Source: Cloacibacillus evryensis DSM 19522 (GTDB taxonomy: Bacteria > Synergistota > Synergistia > Synergistales > Synergistaceae). From it: a DNA stretch of 64,000 nt. Each line of letters opens with the position of its first letter. Position 1 is the stretch's first letter. The notes beneath the pieces were generated by a model. It worked only from the letters and a program-made list of their open reading frames with translations, was not told the DNA's origin and searched no databases. The position numbers were made by a program, and so were the translations under genes. Positions 48,508-58,913 of this stretch are shown here, piece after piece. Location: the NCBI RefSeq assembly GCF_000585335.1, contig NZ_KK073872.1, positions 2,099,283-2,163,282 of the forward strand, read 5' to 3'.

Positions 48508-49785
48508 CTATCCTTTGGGAGCGGGCTTCCCCGCAAACTCCGAACGGCCCGCGAGAGCTTCCTCTATGCGTATGAGCCGGTTATATTTACGTACCCTCTC
48601 CATCCCGTGCGGAGCTCCGGCCTTTATCTGCCCGGCTCCGGTCGCCACCGCGAGGTCGGCGATGAAGGAGTCCGAGGTCTCTCCGGAACGATGCGAGATT
48701 ATCCTGTTGTATCCGGCCCGCAGCGCCATCTCACAGACGTCGAGCGTCTCCGTCAGCGTGCCGATCTGGTTCGGCTTTATCAGTACCGCGTTGGCCGCTT
48801 TCTTTTCGATGCCTATCTTCAGGCGGTCTTTATGCGTTACAAAGAGATCGTCGCCTATCAGCTCTATCTTTTTACCGAGCCGCTCCGTCAGCGAGACCCA
48901 TCCCTGCCAGTCGTCCTCGGCAAGCCCGTCTTCGATCGAAATTACGGGATATTTCGCGCAGAGGTTTTCATACATATCGATCAGCTCGCCGGCGGTAAAG
49001 CGGCAGTTCGATCCGGGGAACTGATAGGCTCCCTCCGACGCGAACTGGTTCGCCGCCACGTCGAGGCCGATCGAAATGTCACGGCCCGGCTGGTAGCCGG
49101 CTTTGCTTATCGCGAGCATCAGCGTATCCATCACCTCGTCCGGGCCGCGGAAGTCACATGAGAACCCGCCCTCGTCGCCGGTGCCGGTCGGCTTTCCCGC
49201 GCGCACCAGGATATCCTTCAGCGAATGATAGGTCTCAGCCCCCATGCGCAGAGACTCCGTAAAGGTGGGCGCTCCGTGCGGGATGATGAGAAACTCCTGT
49301 ATGTTCAGATTATTATCAGCGTGCATGCCTCCGTTGATGACGTTCATCATCGGCACCGGCATCAGATCAGCATTCAAGCCGCCCAGATAACGCCAGAGCG
49401 GGATCACGAGGTCATTCGCCGCCGCGCGCGCCGCCGCCAGCGAAACGCCGAGCGTCGCGTTGGCGCCGAGGCGGACCTTGTGGAGCGTACCGTCAAGTTC
49501 GATCATCGTATTGTCGACCAACGCCTGCTCCGCCGGATCTAGCCCGGTCAGCACCGGCGCGATGACCTCATTTATATTTTTTACCGCGTCAAGGACGCCG
49601 CGGCCCCGGTATCTGCCGCTGTCCCTGTCACGCATTTCAAACGCCTCATAGGTGCCGGTGGACGCTCCGCAGGGAACGCTCGCACCTCCCATAGTACCCG
49701 AGTCGAGCCTGACCTCTACCTCAACGGTCGGAAAGCCTCTGGAGTCCAATATCTCTCTGGCATGAATACTTTTTATACGCGACAA
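48508..49785 (-). CDS. eno: Enolase
   Basis: A 425-residue enolase, converting 2-phosphoglycerate to phosphoenolpyruvate. Signatures are REILDSRGFPTVEVEV at the N terminus, GDEGGFSCDF, SIEDGLAEDDW with Mg ligands, KPNQIGTLTET, and SHRSGETSDSFIADLAV. TTG at 49785 gives the family start LSRIKSIHAREIL and has AGGGGA upstream; an in-frame codon 13 positions earlier would give an atypical extension. Confidence 0.97.
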   Translation of the reverse strand: MSRIKSIHAREILDSRGFPTVEVEVRLDSGTMGGASVPCGASTGTYEAFEMRDRDSGRYRGRGVLDAVKNINEVIAPVLTGLDPAEQALVDNTMIELDGTLHKVRLGANATLGVSLAAARAAANDLVIPLWRYLGGLNADLMPVPMMNVINGGMHADNNLNIQEFLIIPHGAPTFTESLRMGAETYHSLKDILVRAGKPTGTGDEGGFSCDFRGPDEVMDTLMLAISKAGYQPGRDISIGLDVAANQFASEGAYQFPGSNCRFTAGELIDMYENLCAKYPVISIEDGLAEDDWQGWVSLTERLGKKIELIGDDLFVTHKDRLKIGIEKKAANAVLIKPNQIGTLTETLDVCEMALRAGYNRIISHRSGETSDSFIADLAVATGAGQIKAGAPHGMERVRKYNRLIRIEEALAGRSEFAGKPAPKG

Positions 49786-49827
49786 CCTGATTTCCCCTTT
49801 CCTGTTTCGGGCTGATCGTTCCACCGC

Positions 49828-50100
49828 CTACCACGGTTTCTCACCGGCGGCGGCCTCTTTTTCATCAATGACCGTATAAGCGGGAGCGTTCCGTTTAAGG
49901 GCGGTCTCATCCGCCGTCAGCACCTTCACGGTCAGGACGCGCCGGGGATAGGCTATTTCCACAACGTCGCCCTCGCGGACCTCGGCGGCAGGCTTGCACT
50001 GTCTCTTGTTAACGCGCACGGCGCCGATCTCCGCCATCTCCTGCGCCACCGTCCGGCGCTTTATCAGGCGCGACAGCTTCAGATATTTATCCAGTCTCAA
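49828..50100 (-). CDS. S4-domain RNA-binding protein, RqcP-like
   Basis: A 90-residue protein that is mostly one S4 RNA-binding domain (RLDKYLKLSRLIKRRTVAQ ... VRVNKRQCKPAAEVREGD). Size and start match RqcP (YabO) of Bacillus, which helps ribosome quality control extend stalled peptides; Hsp15 is the alternative relative. I use TTG at 50100, giving MRLDKYL after GGGGTG, rather than a GTG three codons earlier. It heads the rqcP-like-eno-rex transcript. Confidence 0.85.
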   Translation of the reverse strand: MRLDKYLKLSRLIKRRTVAQEMAEIGAVRVNKRQCKPAAEVREGDVVEIAYPRRVLTVKVLTADETALKRNAPAYTVIDEKEAAAGEKPW

Positions 50101-50126
50101 AAGCTTCACCCCACTTATATTTTAAA

Positions 50127-50155
50127 AGTATAATGCTTCTATAGCATTTGTGCAA
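50127..50155 (-). promoter_or_regulatory. Promoter of the S4 protein-eno-rex unit
   Basis: On the minus strand TTGCAC (50155-50150), 17 bp, then TATACT (50132-50127). The spacing is ideal, and the start codon follows about 20 nt after the expected transcription start. Confidence 0.75.
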
Positions 50156-50180
50156 TAAGTAGCAAAGTGCAAAAACGGCA

Positions 50181-50210
50181 AGACACCCGTCATTTATATG
50201 CCGGGTGTCT
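50181..50210. terminator. Terminator after rpoD
   Basis: AGACACCCG (50181-50189) pairs with CGGGTGTCT (50202-50210). A T-run follows on the plus side, and TTTTT occurs a few bases further on the minus side. It lies between the rpoD stop and the next promoter. Confidence 0.7.
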
Positions 50211-50220
50211 TTTTCAACAT

Positions 50221-51582
50221 TTATTCCAGAAAATCCTTGAGCTTCTTGCTGCGGCTCGGATGCCTCAATTTCCTCAGCGCCTTGGCCTCGATCTGCCTGA
50301 TGCGTTCGCGGGTAACGCCGAAACGCCGGCCGACCTCCTCAAGGGTGTGCGCATGTCCGTCCTCGAGGCCGAAACGAAGCCTCAGCACCTCGCGCTCGCG
50401 GTCGGTAAGGTCGTCGAGCATTTCGTCAAGCTGCTCGCGGAGGATCTGGCTCGCGGCGGCCTCTTCGGGGCTTGGTAGGTCCTTGTCCTCAAGAAAATCT
50501 CCAAGCTGACTGTCCTCTTCTTCGCCGATCGGGGTCTCAAGCGAGACGGGCTCCTGCGCGATGCGCTGTATCTCTTCGACGCGGTCCGAAGGTATCTCCA
50601 TCCCGGCCGCGATCTCTTCCGCCGTCGGTTCACGTCCCAGCCGCTGAACGAGCTGGCGCGAGACGCGGATCAGCTTGTTGATGGTCTCGACCATATGCAC
50701 CGGTATGCGTATCGTCCGCGCCTGGTCCGCGATCGCGCGCGTGATCGCCTGGCGTATCCACCAGGTGGCGTACGTGCTGAATTTATATCCTTTATGATAG
50801 TCAAACTTCTCCACCGCGCGGATAAGGCCGAGGTTTCCCTCCTGTATCAGGTCCAGGAAGAGCATGCCGCGGCCGATGTATTTCTTCGCGATGCTGACTA
50901 CGAGGCGGAGGTTCGCCTCTACCAAAGCGTCCTTGCTCGCCACGTCCCCGGCCTCAACGCCCTTGGCGAGCATGACCTCGTCCTCAGACGTGAGGAGCGG
51001 TATCTTGCCTATCTCTCTGAGGTACATGCGCACGGGGTCTGAGAGCGGAAGGTCCTCAAGATCTCCCATGTCCTCGTTGTTGACCGTCGTCGGCACCAGG
51101 GCCTCCCCCTCGGAGGGGTCGACCTTGGTCTTCGGCTCGTCGAGGACGTCAACGCCAAGTTCCATCAGGTTCATGTAAAGGTTATCAAGGATATCGGCGG
51201 TGAGGAAATCCTTAGGCATCCTCTTTTCAATATCCTCATAGGTGACAAAGCCCTTTTCACGCCCCTCGTGAAGCAGGTCGCGCACGTTATCTATATAGGC
51301 GCTGTAATCAGCCCCCTCCGTGTCGTCGCCCAACGGCGATACGGCGCTGTCTTCCTCGGGTTCATCGATCGGCTCTATGACGGCCAGCAGGTCCGGCTCC
51401 TCCGCCGGCGGCTCTTCGAGGTTTATTTCGTCGATATCCGCCTCGTCCACCGACGAAATGTCGTCCGACACCGCCTCATCAAGCGCGGACGGCCCCATAT
51501 CCATGGGCGACGCGCCATCTTCCGTAATAGGGGACGTCTCTTCCGGCACAATCTCTTCTTTTTTGCTTTTTGTCTTTTTCAT
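50221..51582 (-). CDS. rpoD: Primary sigma factor RpoD
   Basis: A 453-residue sigma-70. Residues 1-150 are strongly acidic (region 1.1-like). Region 1.2-2 runs from [17 protein letters not shown] through [20 protein letters not shown] and [18 protein letters not shown], and region 4 ends with [19 protein letters not shown]. It directs RNA polymerase to TTGACA/TATAAT promoters of the kind seen before cas5 and hppA. It overlaps dnaG by 4 bp (ATGA). Confidence 0.98.
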   Translation of the reverse strand: MKKTKSKKEEIVPEETSPITEDGASPMDMGPSALDEAVSDDISSVDEADIDEINLEEPPAEEPDLLAVIEPIDEPEEDSAVSPLGDDTEGADYSAYIDNVRDLLHEGREKGFVTYEDIEKRMPKDFLTADILDNLYMNLMELGVDVLDEPKTKVDPSEGEALVPTTVNNEDMGDLEDLPLSDPVRMYLREIGKIPLLTSEDEVMLAKGVEAGDVASKDALVEANLRLVVSIAKKYIGRGMLFLDLIQEGNLGLIRAVEKFDYHKGYKFSTYATWWIRQAITRAIADQARTIRIPVHMVETINKLIRVSRQLVQRLGREPTAEEIAAGMEIPSDRVEEIQRIAQEPVSLETPIGEEEDSQLGDFLEDKDLPSPEEAAASQILREQLDEMLDDLTDREREVLRLRFGLEDGHAHTLEEVGRRFGVTRERIRQIEAKALRKLRHPSRSKKLKDFLE

Positions 51583-53321
51583 GCCTTTATGTTCCCTCCT
51601 TTTAATAGTCTCGTATATTTTAAATATTCACCGTATTCGCTCTCCGAGATATTCCCCTCTTTTATCTTTTTTACGAGAGAGGCGAGGCGTTTTTCCAAAT
51701 ATTTGCGTTTCAGCGTATCCATCAGTTTTTCGGCGGCCTCCCCGCTGATCCCCTCCCTGGAAAGAAGGCTGTTTCCGCGGGCGATTATCTGCATCCCGCC
51801 CATATCGTTCATCTGCTGCCAGCGCCTCTCCAGCGCCTCCGGTTCGTCGCCGCTCAGCAGCGCGAATACGATGTTCTGTATCCCGGGATCATCTATAAAG
51901 CACATAAGTTCTTCGGCCCTATACGTCTGGCGCATATCTTTTCTGCTCCACAACAGGCTGCAGAGCATATATTCCAGGTCGTCGGCGTATGCCGGCTCTG
52001 GAGGGACAAAGTCCTGTTCCTCATCCTCCCGCCTGTTACGCGCCCGCGCCTCGGGCTTTTGGCGTTTGCGTTCCTCAAGCAGTCCCTGTACCTCGTGCGG
52101 GAAGATGCCAAGAATATTCCCCAGTTCGTCAAGATAGGGCATAACGTCAAATATCGAAAGCGACGCCAGCCCGTCGAGAAGGTCCGCCCGCGCCTCCGGC
52201 GCGCGTGCCGGATCTTTCAGCGCCTCGCTCCTCAGCCGGGCGTGGAAGAGCGGCAGGGGCAGCGCCGCGTCTATAGATTTTTCAAACATCTCCGGACCGC
52301 CTGGCTGCAGCAATATCTCGTCCGGGTCCTTGCCGCCCTGCCAGATGACGCGCTTCGCCGCGACCCCTTCCGCGTGGAGGGTATACATGGCGCGCAAAGC
52401 TGCCTCCTGTCCCGCGGAATCCGAATCATAACAGATATAGCATAATCCTGTCATGCGTTTTATCAGTGAGGCCTGCTCCTGGGTAAGCGCCGTTCCCAGT
52501 GAGGCCACCGTATTTGTATATCCAAAGAGATGCGCGCGTATCGCGTCAAGATATCCCTCGACAAGCAGCGCGTGTCCCTTAGCGTTCATCGAAGCCTTCG
52601 CCTTATCAAGCAGGTAGAGATTGTGCCTCTTGTTGAAGATCCTGCTCTCGGGGCTGTTGAGATATTTCGCTCCCTCTCCGTCTAATATCCTTCCTCCAAA
52701 GCCGATCAGGCGTCCGGTGATATTGTATATGGGGAATATCACCCTTCCGCGAAAGCGGTCGTAACATCCGCCGTCACGCCCCTCTCCCGCAAGGCCGCTC
52801 TCTAATATCTGCGCGGCGGTAAAACCCTTTTTCTGGAGCCTGCGCGAGAGCAGGTCCCATGAGTTTGGAGCCCATCCGATCTCAAAACGGCGGCATACCT
52901 CGGGCGGAAGAGAGCGGCGCTCGAGATATTTTCTTGCCGGCTCGCCGCCGGCGGCCGTCAGTGATTCTAAAAAAAAGTCCAACGCGGTGAGGTTTATATC
53001 CCTGTTCACACGCTGTTCCGCAAAGTTCTGCTGCCCCCGGGACAGCGTAACGCCGGCTCTTTCGGCAAGCCTTTCGAGAGCTTCGCGGAATTCAAGATGT
53101 TCGGCCTCCATAATAAAAGAGAAGATATCCCCGCCCTTTCCGCAGCCAAAGCAGTGGTAAGTCTGGCGCTCCGGCGAGACGCTGAAGGATGGCGTCTTCT
53201 CGTTATGAAACGGGCAGCAGCCCCAAAATGTACGGCCATTTCTTTTGAGCTTCACATACTCGGATATTATCTCAACGACGTCGAGTTTTGATTTTATTTC
53301 ACGAACATCGTCAGATGCCAT
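51579..53321 (-). CDS. dnaG: DNA primase
   Basis: A 580-residue DnaG. The zinc-binding domain has [17 protein letters not shown] and [13 protein letters not shown]; the RNA-polymerase core contains [11 protein letters not shown] and the TOPRIM metal-binding part around [14 protein letters not shown]; a C-terminal helicase-interacting part follows. It makes primers for replication. The dnaG-rpoD pair is a conserved macromolecular-synthesis arrangement. Confidence 0.97.
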   Translation of the reverse strand: MASDDVREIKSKLDVVEIISEYVKLKRNGRTFWGCCPFHNEKTPSFSVSPERQTYHCFGCGKGGDIFSFIMEAEHLEFREALERLAERAGVTLSRGQQNFAEQRVNRDINLTALDFFLESLTAAGGEPARKYLERRSLPPEVCRRFEIGWAPNSWDLLSRRLQKKGFTAAQILESGLAGEGRDGGCYDRFRGRVIFPIYNITGRLIGFGGRILDGEGAKYLNSPESRIFNKRHNLYLLDKAKASMNAKGHALLVEGYLDAIRAHLFGYTNTVASLGTALTQEQASLIKRMTGLCYICYDSDSAGQEAALRAMYTLHAEGVAAKRVIWQGGKDPDEILLQPGGPEMFEKSIDAALPLPLFHARLRSEALKDPARAPEARADLLDGLASLSIFDVMPYLDELGNILGIFPHEVQGLLEERKRQKPEARARNRREDEEQDFVPPEPAYADDLEYMLCSLLWSRKDMRQTYRAEELMCFIDDPGIQNIVFALLSGDEPEALERRWQQMNDMGGMQIIARGNSLLSREGISGEAAEKLMDTLKRKYLEKRLASLVKKIKEGNISESEYGEYLKYTRLLKGGNIKA

Positions 53322-53389
53322 AGACTGCCTCCCCTTCGCAAAGAGCCGAACTCAATAATACCTGACGGCGGCGGTATCTCATTAAGAAG

Positions 53390-53421
53390 ATTAGAGGGAG
53401 AGTAGCGGCTCTCCCTCTAAT
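53390..53421 (-). terminator. Terminator after the membrane pyrophosphatase gene
   Basis: ATTAGAGGGAGAG (53390-53402) pairs perfectly over 13 bp with CTCTCCCTCTAAT (53409-53421). On the minus strand it is followed by CTTCTT. It separates hppA from dnaG. Confidence 0.8.
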
Positions 53422-53455
53422 TTATATTATCACAAATTTTGCTCTGTTTATTGCA

Positions 53456-55414
53456 CTATAGCGCGAAGAGCGGAGCAAGGACGGTGGCGACGACCGACAT
53501 GAGCTTGATGAGGATGTTGAGGCTCGGTCCCGCAGTGTCTTTAAACGGATCGCCAACAGTATCTCCTACCACCGCCGCAGCGTGCGGCGCCGTTCCCTTG
53601 CCTCCGAAGTGGCCGGATTCTATGTATTTCTTCGCGTTGTCCCACGCGCCGCCGGAGTTGGACATGAATATCGCCATCATGACGCCAGTCACGATGGAAC
53701 CGCCGAGCATTCCTCCAAGCGCCGCCGCTCCGAGCAGATAGCCAACGAGGACTGGCGCGAGGACCGCCATGACTCCGGGAATGACCATCTCTCTGAGCGC
53801 CGCCGCCGTGGAAATGTCTACGCAGCGTTCGTATTCAGGTCTGCCCGTACCTTCCATTATTCCGGGGATCTCACGGAACTGACGGCGTACTTCTTCGATC
53901 ATTTTTTCCGCCGCGCGGCTTACCGCCTGGATGGAGAGGGCGCTGAAGATGAAGGGCAGGAGTCCGCCGATGAAGAGCCCCACCATTACGAAGGGATCTT
54001 TGAGGTCGATGGACTGGAGGTTGGTGGCTTCAGCGAAGGCGACGAAGAGGGCCAGCGCCGTAAGGGCCGCCGAGCCGATGGCGAGTCCTTTGCCCACGGC
54101 CGCCGTGGTGTTGCCTACGGCGTCGAGGTGGTCGGTGATTTCACGCACTTCTTCAGGGAGCTCAGCCATTTCCGCGATGCCTCCCGCGTTGTCAGCTATC
54201 GGGCCGTAGGCGTCAACGGAGAGCGCCATACCGGTGATGGCAAGCATTCCTACCGCCGCGCAGGCGATGCCGTAGAGTCCGCCGAAGAATACTCCCGCGA
54301 TTATGGCGCAACAGACGAGGATCACGGGGATGGCTGTCGATTTCATGCCTACTCCAAGACCGGCCAGGATGTTGGTGGCCGCACCGGTCTCCGAGGCCGA
54401 GGCGATCTCTTTAACGCTCGGGTAGTCGCTGGAGGTGTAGTATTCCGTCGCCGCGCCGATGAGGAGGCCGGAGACGACTCCTGAAACTACGGCGTAGAAG
54501 AGTGTGAGGTCGCTGAAGAGCCAGTTGGTTATGAAGAAAGTACCGACGAGCATGAATAGGCCGGTGGAGCCGAGACCGTAGCGAAGTGCTTTGGCCGGGT
54601 CCCCTCCCTCTTTGACGCGTACGAAGAATGTGCCGAGGATCGAGGCGATTATGCCTATGCCCGCCAGCATGAGCGGGTAGATGATCCCTGCCTGATCAAG
54701 GCTGATGGCGCCGATGACCATGGCCGCGATGATGGAGTTGACGTATGATTCAAAGAGGTCGGCCCCCATTCCGGCGATGTCGCCCACGTTGTCTCCCACG
54801 TTGTCCGCGATGACGGCGGGGTTGCGCGGGTCGTCTTCGGGAATACCGGCTTCCACTTTACCGACAAGGTCCGCTCCCACGTCAGCGGCTTTGGTGTAGA
54901 TGCCTCCGCCGACTCGCGCGAAGAGCGCTATCGAGCTCGCCCCAAATCCAAAGGCCGTTATGGTGTCCGGGCTCTGGAAGAGGATGTACATCGCCACTAC
55001 TCCGATGAGACCTACTCCCACGACCGTCATGCCCATAACGCTGCCGCCCATGAAGGCGACTGTGAGGGCGTCGTTCATGCCGTGCATCGCCGCAAAGGCT
55101 GTCTTGCCGTTCGACTTGGTGGCAACTTTCATGCCGACGTAGCCGGTGAGGGCGCTGCAGGCCGCGCCCGCTACGAAGCAGACGGCGCTCGGAACGTTTA
55201 TTTTCCACGCCAGCAGGGCTGCTACAATAATGACGAAGGGTACCAGGGCTTTATATTCCCTGTAGAGGAAGGCCATCGCGCCTCCCTGAATGATTCCGGA
55301 CAGTTCGTTTACTCGCGCGTTTTCTACTTTGAACGCGTTGATTTTGCCCGACGCATATACCGCAAAGAGCAATGCGATTACTCCTATTCCTCCTACAATG
55401 GCTAAAATATTCAT
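53456..55414 (-). CDS. hppA: Membrane ion-pumping pyrophosphatase, K+-dependent class
   Basis: A 652-residue integral membrane pyrophosphatase with about 16 helices. The catalytic loop is [18 protein letters not shown], followed by [25 protein letters not shown]. The GNTTAA segment has Ala where K+-independent enzymes have Lys, so it should need potassium. I cannot tell whether H+ or Na+ is pumped. It recovers energy from biosynthetic pyrophosphate, typical of energy-limited anaerobes. AAGGGGGTC precedes the ATG. Confidence 0.96.
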   Translation of the reverse strand: MNILAIVGGIGVIALLFAVYASGKINAFKVENARVNELSGIIQGGAMAFLYREYKALVPFVIIVAALLAWKINVPSAVCFVAGAACSALTGYVGMKVATKSNGKTAFAAMHGMNDALTVAFMGGSVMGMTVVGVGLIGVVAMYILFQSPDTITAFGFGASSIALFARVGGGIYTKAADVGADLVGKVEAGIPEDDPRNPAVIADNVGDNVGDIAGMGADLFESYVNSIIAAMVIGAISLDQAGIIYPLMLAGIGIIASILGTFFVRVKEGGDPAKALRYGLGSTGLFMLVGTFFITNWLFSDLTLFYAVVSGVVSGLLIGAATEYYTSSDYPSVKEIASASETGAATNILAGLGVGMKSTAIPVILVCCAIIAGVFFGGLYGIACAAVGMLAITGMALSVDAYGPIADNAGGIAEMAELPEEVREITDHLDAVGNTTAAVGKGLAIGSAALTALALFVAFAEATNLQSIDLKDPFVMVGLFIGGLLPFIFSALSIQAVSRAAEKMIEEVRRQFREIPGIMEGTGRPEYERCVDISTAAALREMVIPGVMAVLAPVLVGYLLGAAALGGMLGGSIVTGVMMAIFMSNSGGAWDNAKKYIESGHFGGKGTAPHAAAVVGDTVGDPFKDTAGPSLNILIKLMSVVATVLAPLFAL

Positions 55415-55473
55415 TGTTGAAGTGACCCCCTTGAAGGTTTTATATTATCGACTGTGTGTCGAACCAGTGAATT

Positions 55474-55502
55474 ATTATATCTTCAAGAAGCACATTAAGC
55501 AA
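55474..55502 (-). promoter_or_regulatory. Promoter of the membrane pyrophosphatase gene
   Basis: On the minus strand TTGCTT (55502-55497), 17 bp, then TATAAT (55479-55474). The start codon of hppA lies about 60 bp further on, giving an untranslated leader of roughly 50 nt. No other feature was noticed in the 133-bp spacer. Confidence 0.75.
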
Positions 55503-55547
55503 CATCGCCAAAGAACTTAATTTGGGCGCGCACACAATAATTTACGC

Positions 55548-56189
55548 CTACTTGTTCGCTTCTCCGTCAAGGTATATGCGGACCGGCGCCTGCGGATCCT
55601 TTCCGCCCTTCAGTGAGGCAAGCATGCCGAGCACGGCTCCCCTAACAAAGTCGGCGATAAAATCTTTCATCGGCAGAGGGCGGTCTCCGATATAGACCTT
55701 AGAGCTGCGATAATAGCTCCCGCGGACGGTAGCAGCCAGCCTCCCCGCGATAATCGCTTCGTCCCCTTCGCCGAAACGCAGCTTCCCGTCGCCGGCGGCG
55801 CCTCTGTCATACACCATAAATACGCCGCGCACGCCGGCCGGCCTCGGCTCGCCGCTCTCCACCCATATCTTGGGAAGGTCCAGGTATTTGCCGCCTTCCA
55901 GTATCACGATCTCCGCGTCGGGAAAGTACCGCGATACTATATACTCCGGCGTAAAGGGCTTCGTCTCCGCCTCTTCGAAACACAGGCCGTCCGTCCCCCA
56001 CAGCGCCGAGGCGACTCCCATCCTCTCCACGGCGGAGGTGTCAGTATCGTCATCATCGAGCACTTCGTCGGAAGTTCTCTTTATATACCCGGTCCGCACC
56101 CCCAGGCGCGCGAGTTCCGAAAGCAGCTTACGGCACAGCGTCGTTTTGCCGCTGTTCTTAAAACCCGAAACGGCGAAGATCCTAATCAT
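55548..56189 (-). CDS. mobB: MobB-like P-loop GTPase (molybdopterin guanine dinucleotide pathway)
   Basis: A 213-residue P-loop protein starting MIRIFAVSGFKNSGKTTL, with the Walker A of MobB proteins, and VILEGGKYLDLPKIWV further on. MobB assists loading of molybdenum cofactor into enzymes. The C-terminal half is not well conserved with any family I recall, so a broader MobB-like label is safest. Its ATG at 56189 overlaps the upstream permease stop by 8 bp. Confidence 0.75.
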   Translation of the reverse strand: MIRIFAVSGFKNSGKTTLCRKLLSELARLGVRTGYIKRTSDEVLDDDDTDTSAVERMGVASALWGTDGLCFEEAETKPFTPEYIVSRYFPDAEIVILEGGKYLDLPKIWVESGEPRPAGVRGVFMVYDRGAAGDGKLRFGEGDEAIIAGRLAATVRGSYYRSSKVYIGDRPLPMKDFIADFVRGAVLGMLASLKGGKDPQAPVRIYLDGEANK

Positions 56190-57306
56190 CCTCAGCCCCC
56201 GCGAAACAATCCTCATCCGGGGTCTTGATTATGCTGTGGTATATGTCCAGCAGGAAGAGCGCCAGCGAAAGGATCAGCGGTCCGACGAATACGCCGAGGA
56301 ACCCCCAGGCGTAAAGGCCGCCGAAGAGCCCGACGAAGATGAGGAGCATGTGTATTTTGCTGCCCTCGGAGATGAATATCGGCTTGATAAAATTATCTAT
56401 CGAGCTGACGACCAGCAGTCCCCACAGCAAAAGGATGACACAGCCGGAGAGGTCGCCGCGCAGAAAGAGCGCGGCGGAACCGGGCACCCATATCGCGGGG
56501 GTGCCGACAAACGGTATCATCGCCGTCATGAACATGCAGAAGCCGAAAAAGACCGGGTGCGCGAGGCCGACATACCACCAGCCAAGGCCGCCCAAGGTGC
56601 CCTGGACCGCGGCCGTCATGATTATGCCGCAGACGACGGCCTTCAGCATAACCGCCGTGCGCATCACAAAGCCGACGCGCTCCTCCTCCGGCAGAGGGAG
56701 GAGGTCCGTCGCATAATCTATCATCCGGCGTCCGTCGCGCACGAGGAAGAACGAGGTGATGGCGACGATCAGTATTATCAGCGCGAGCTTGAGTATGCTC
56801 TCGAATATCTGGCTTGAGATCATCGTCAGAAAGGCCGTCACATAACGCGCGCTGTCCTTTATCAGCGCGTCTACGATAGGCAGATCCGTAATAAGATCCA
56901 GCTCGTTGACAAATCCGCCAAAAATCGGCAGCGACTTGACGGCCGCGATGATATCGGCGTAAGAGCCCGAGATGAGACCGCTCTCCATGAGCTGCCTGCT
57001 GATGCGGATCGCCTCACGTGTGACGAAGATAGAAAGCATCAGCAGCGGCAGCGCGATAAAGACCAAGATCACGCCGGTGCTGATAGCGGCCGCGATATTG
57101 CGGTATCTCTCACGAAACAGGCGTTTGTGCAGAAAGGTGAAGATCGGATAGGCGAAATATGAAAAGAGGATCGACCACATCAACGGCATCGCGAGCGGCT
57201 TTATGATGTACCAGGACACCATGGCGAAAAAGGCGAGAAGGACGACAAGCGGGATAACACTGGTACGTATCTTCTTCGCGGCAAGTACATATCTGTTTGT
57301 GGTCAA
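56182..57306 (-). CDS. AI-2E family (PerM/YdiK-like) membrane permease
   Basis: A 374-residue protein with about eight membrane segments. The paired hydrophobic N-terminal helices, a soluble middle, and a C-terminal IWVPGSAALFLRGDLSGCVILLL and VGPLILSLALFLL segment are typical of this family. Members have been linked to autoinducer-2 or ion efflux; the substrate here is unknown. The start is TTG at 57306, with GGAGG eight bases upstream. Confidence 0.85.
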   Translation of the reverse strand: MTTNRYVLAAKKIRTSVIPLVVLLAFFAMVSWYIIKPLAMPLMWSILFSYFAYPIFTFLHKRLFRERYRNIAAAISTGVILVFIALPLLMLSIFVTREAIRISRQLMESGLISGSYADIIAAVKSLPIFGGFVNELDLITDLPIVDALIKDSARYVTAFLTMISSQIFESILKLALIILIVAITSFFLVRDGRRMIDYATDLLPLPEEERVGFVMRTAVMLKAVVCGIIMTAAVQGTLGGLGWWYVGLAHPVFFGFCMFMTAMIPFVGTPAIWVPGSAALFLRGDLSGCVILLLWGLLVVSSIDNFIKPIFISEGSKIHMLLIFVGLFGGLYAWGFLGVFVGPLILSLALFLLDIYHSIIKTPDEDCFAGAEDD

Positions 57307-57444
57307 CGGACAGGCCTCCTAAATCATTATATCTGCGCCATTCAGTATAAGTCTTTTTATGCTTCATATCTACCGGGAAAAAACATTAAATGACCGAAAA
57401 GCGTTAATTGCAAACGTAACTCCGACGGCACCCCACTGGTCATC

Positions 57445-57496
57445 ACGCAATAACTTCTCCGAAACACACCATTTCACATATAACGAAATAACTTCT
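57445..57496. repeat. Two 14-bp direct repeats upstream of the IS element
   Basis: ACGCAATAACTTCT (57445-57458) and ACGAAATAACTTCT (57483-57496) differ by one base and are 38 bp apart. They lie in the 210-bp stretch between the permease gene and the IS, which otherwise shows nothing recognisable. They are not the target duplication of the IS. Confidence 0.45.
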
Positions 57497-57516
57497 GCCG
57501 GTTTAGAGCTATCGTA

Positions 57517-58913
57517 TTAAGGACACGGTTTCACACGGGCTTTTGGAATGGAGCGTTTTAAATGAACAGGGGCTTTAAACATCCTACTCTGAACGATCGT
57601 AACGAAATAGCAGCAAAACTCAAAGAGGGATGCTCTTTCAGAGCTATCGCGGAAGCAATAGGCAAGCATCCGTCGTCTGTCTCTGAAGAAATAAGGAGGC
57701 ATCTTGTCAAAAAGCAGTCCGGCGGTGCAGGACATCCTTTTAACGACTGCAATAATCGTTTTAACTGCAATGTGTCCCTGCTCTGCCGCGGAAACCGGCC
57801 GTGTTTTAAAAAACATTGCAGGGACTGTACGTATTGCCGGTCGATATGTCCGGGATATGTAAAGCAGGAATGTGTGCTGCTCCTGTCTCCGCCTTATGTA
57901 TGCGGAGCCTGTCCAAAACGGATGCAATGCACTCTGGAAAAAGCGGATTACGAGCCATTGTCTGCGGAGAAGAAGGCTGCCTCCGTGCTGTCGGAGTCAA
58001 GACGGGGCATAACGGCTTCCGACGAAGAGCTAAAGCGGCTGAACGATATCATCTCCCCGCGCATAAAAAAGGGACAGTCGGTCTATCATATCTGGAGCTC
58101 TGAAAAGGATTCGCTGATGTGCTCGGAGAAGACTATATACAACTATATAGACCAGAAGCGGTTTGACGCGATAAATCTGGAACTTCCGCGTAAGGTCCGC
58201 AGACGTCTGTCGCGTCTGTCGAAGCAGAACTTCAAGGTCGATACGAAGTGCAGAGAGGGACGGGGGGACAGCGATTTCATTGCGTTTATCACGGCGCACC
58301 CTGACACCCCTATAGTTGAGATCGACTCCGTGGACGGCAGGGTCGGAGGGAAGGTCATGCTCACAGTCCATTTCCTGGATGCGCAGCTGATGCTGATCTT
58401 TCTGCGCGATGCCAATACTGCGAAGTCTGTCTCCGACATATTCAATGCTTTATACCATAACCTTGGGCGCGAACTCTATATCGAGCTTTTCCCCGTCATC
58501 CTTACTGACAACGGCAGTGAATTTACTGATCCGGCGGCGTTGGAGCTTGGCGGCGGAGAGGACAGTCCGTGCCATGTCTTTTACTGTGATCCGGCGTCGC
58601 CGAATCAAAAGGGATCTATAGAAAACAACCATGAGCAGATACGCAAAGTACTTCCGAAGGGAACGAGCTTCGATGATCTTGACCAGGCCGATATGCAGCT
58701 GCTGTCTAACAACATCAACTCATTATTGAGAAGAAAGCTGAACGGCCGATCTTCATACGAGGTGTTCAGCTTTCTTCATGGAGAGGAGACTCTCCGCTTG
58801 CGGGGCGTTTCGCCTGTTTCGCCGGAGGACGTTCTTCTAACGCCGGCGTTACTTCGTAACAGGCAACGGTAATAGTATAGCTTGAAATTGCCGATGTGAA
58901 ACCGTGACATTAA
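57517..58913 (+). mobile_element. Complete IS30-family insertion sequence
   Basis: The 1397-bp element is bounded by imperfect 24-bp inverted repeats. The left end begins TTAAGGACACGGTTTCAC at 57517. The right end, read inward from 58913, begins TTAATGTCACGGTTTCAC. They match at 20 of 24 positions. One intact transposase gene fills the inside. I see no convincing 2-3 bp target duplication (GTA left, GAG right), so the exact ends may be off by a few bases or the flanks have changed. Confidence 0.85.
57562..58872 (+). CDS. IS30-family transposase
   Basis: A 436-residue DDE transposase. The N-terminal helix-turn-helix (LNDRNEIAAKLKEGCSF ... SSVSEEIRRH) would bind the ends. A Cys-rich segment (about 53-125) with many CxxC-like pairs may bind zinc. 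The catalytic triad is seen as EIDSVDG, LTDNGSEF and KGSIENNHEQ. The frame is intact, so the element may be active. It is among the few plus-strand genes here. Confidence 0.95.
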   Translation: MNRGFKHPTLNDRNEIAAKLKEGCSFRAIAEAIGKHPSSVSEEIRRHLVKKQSGGAGHPFNDCNNRFNCNVSLLCRGNRPCFKKHCRDCTYCRSICPGYVKQECVLLLSPPYVCGACPKRMQCTLEKADYEPLSAEKKAASVLSESRRGITASDEELKRLNDIISPRIKKGQSVYHIWSSEKDSLMCSEKTIYNYIDQKRFDAINLELPRKVRRRLSRLSKQNFKVDTKCREGRGDSDFIAFITAHPDTPIVEIDSVDGRVGGKVMLTVHFLDAQLMLIFLRDANTAKSVSDIFNALYHNLGRELYIELFPVILTDNGSEFTDPAALELGGGEDSPCHVFYCDPASPNQKGSIENNHEQIRKVLPKGTSFDDLDQADMQLLSNNINSLLRRKLNGRSSYEVFSFLHGEETLRLRGVSPVSPEDVLLTPALLRNRQR

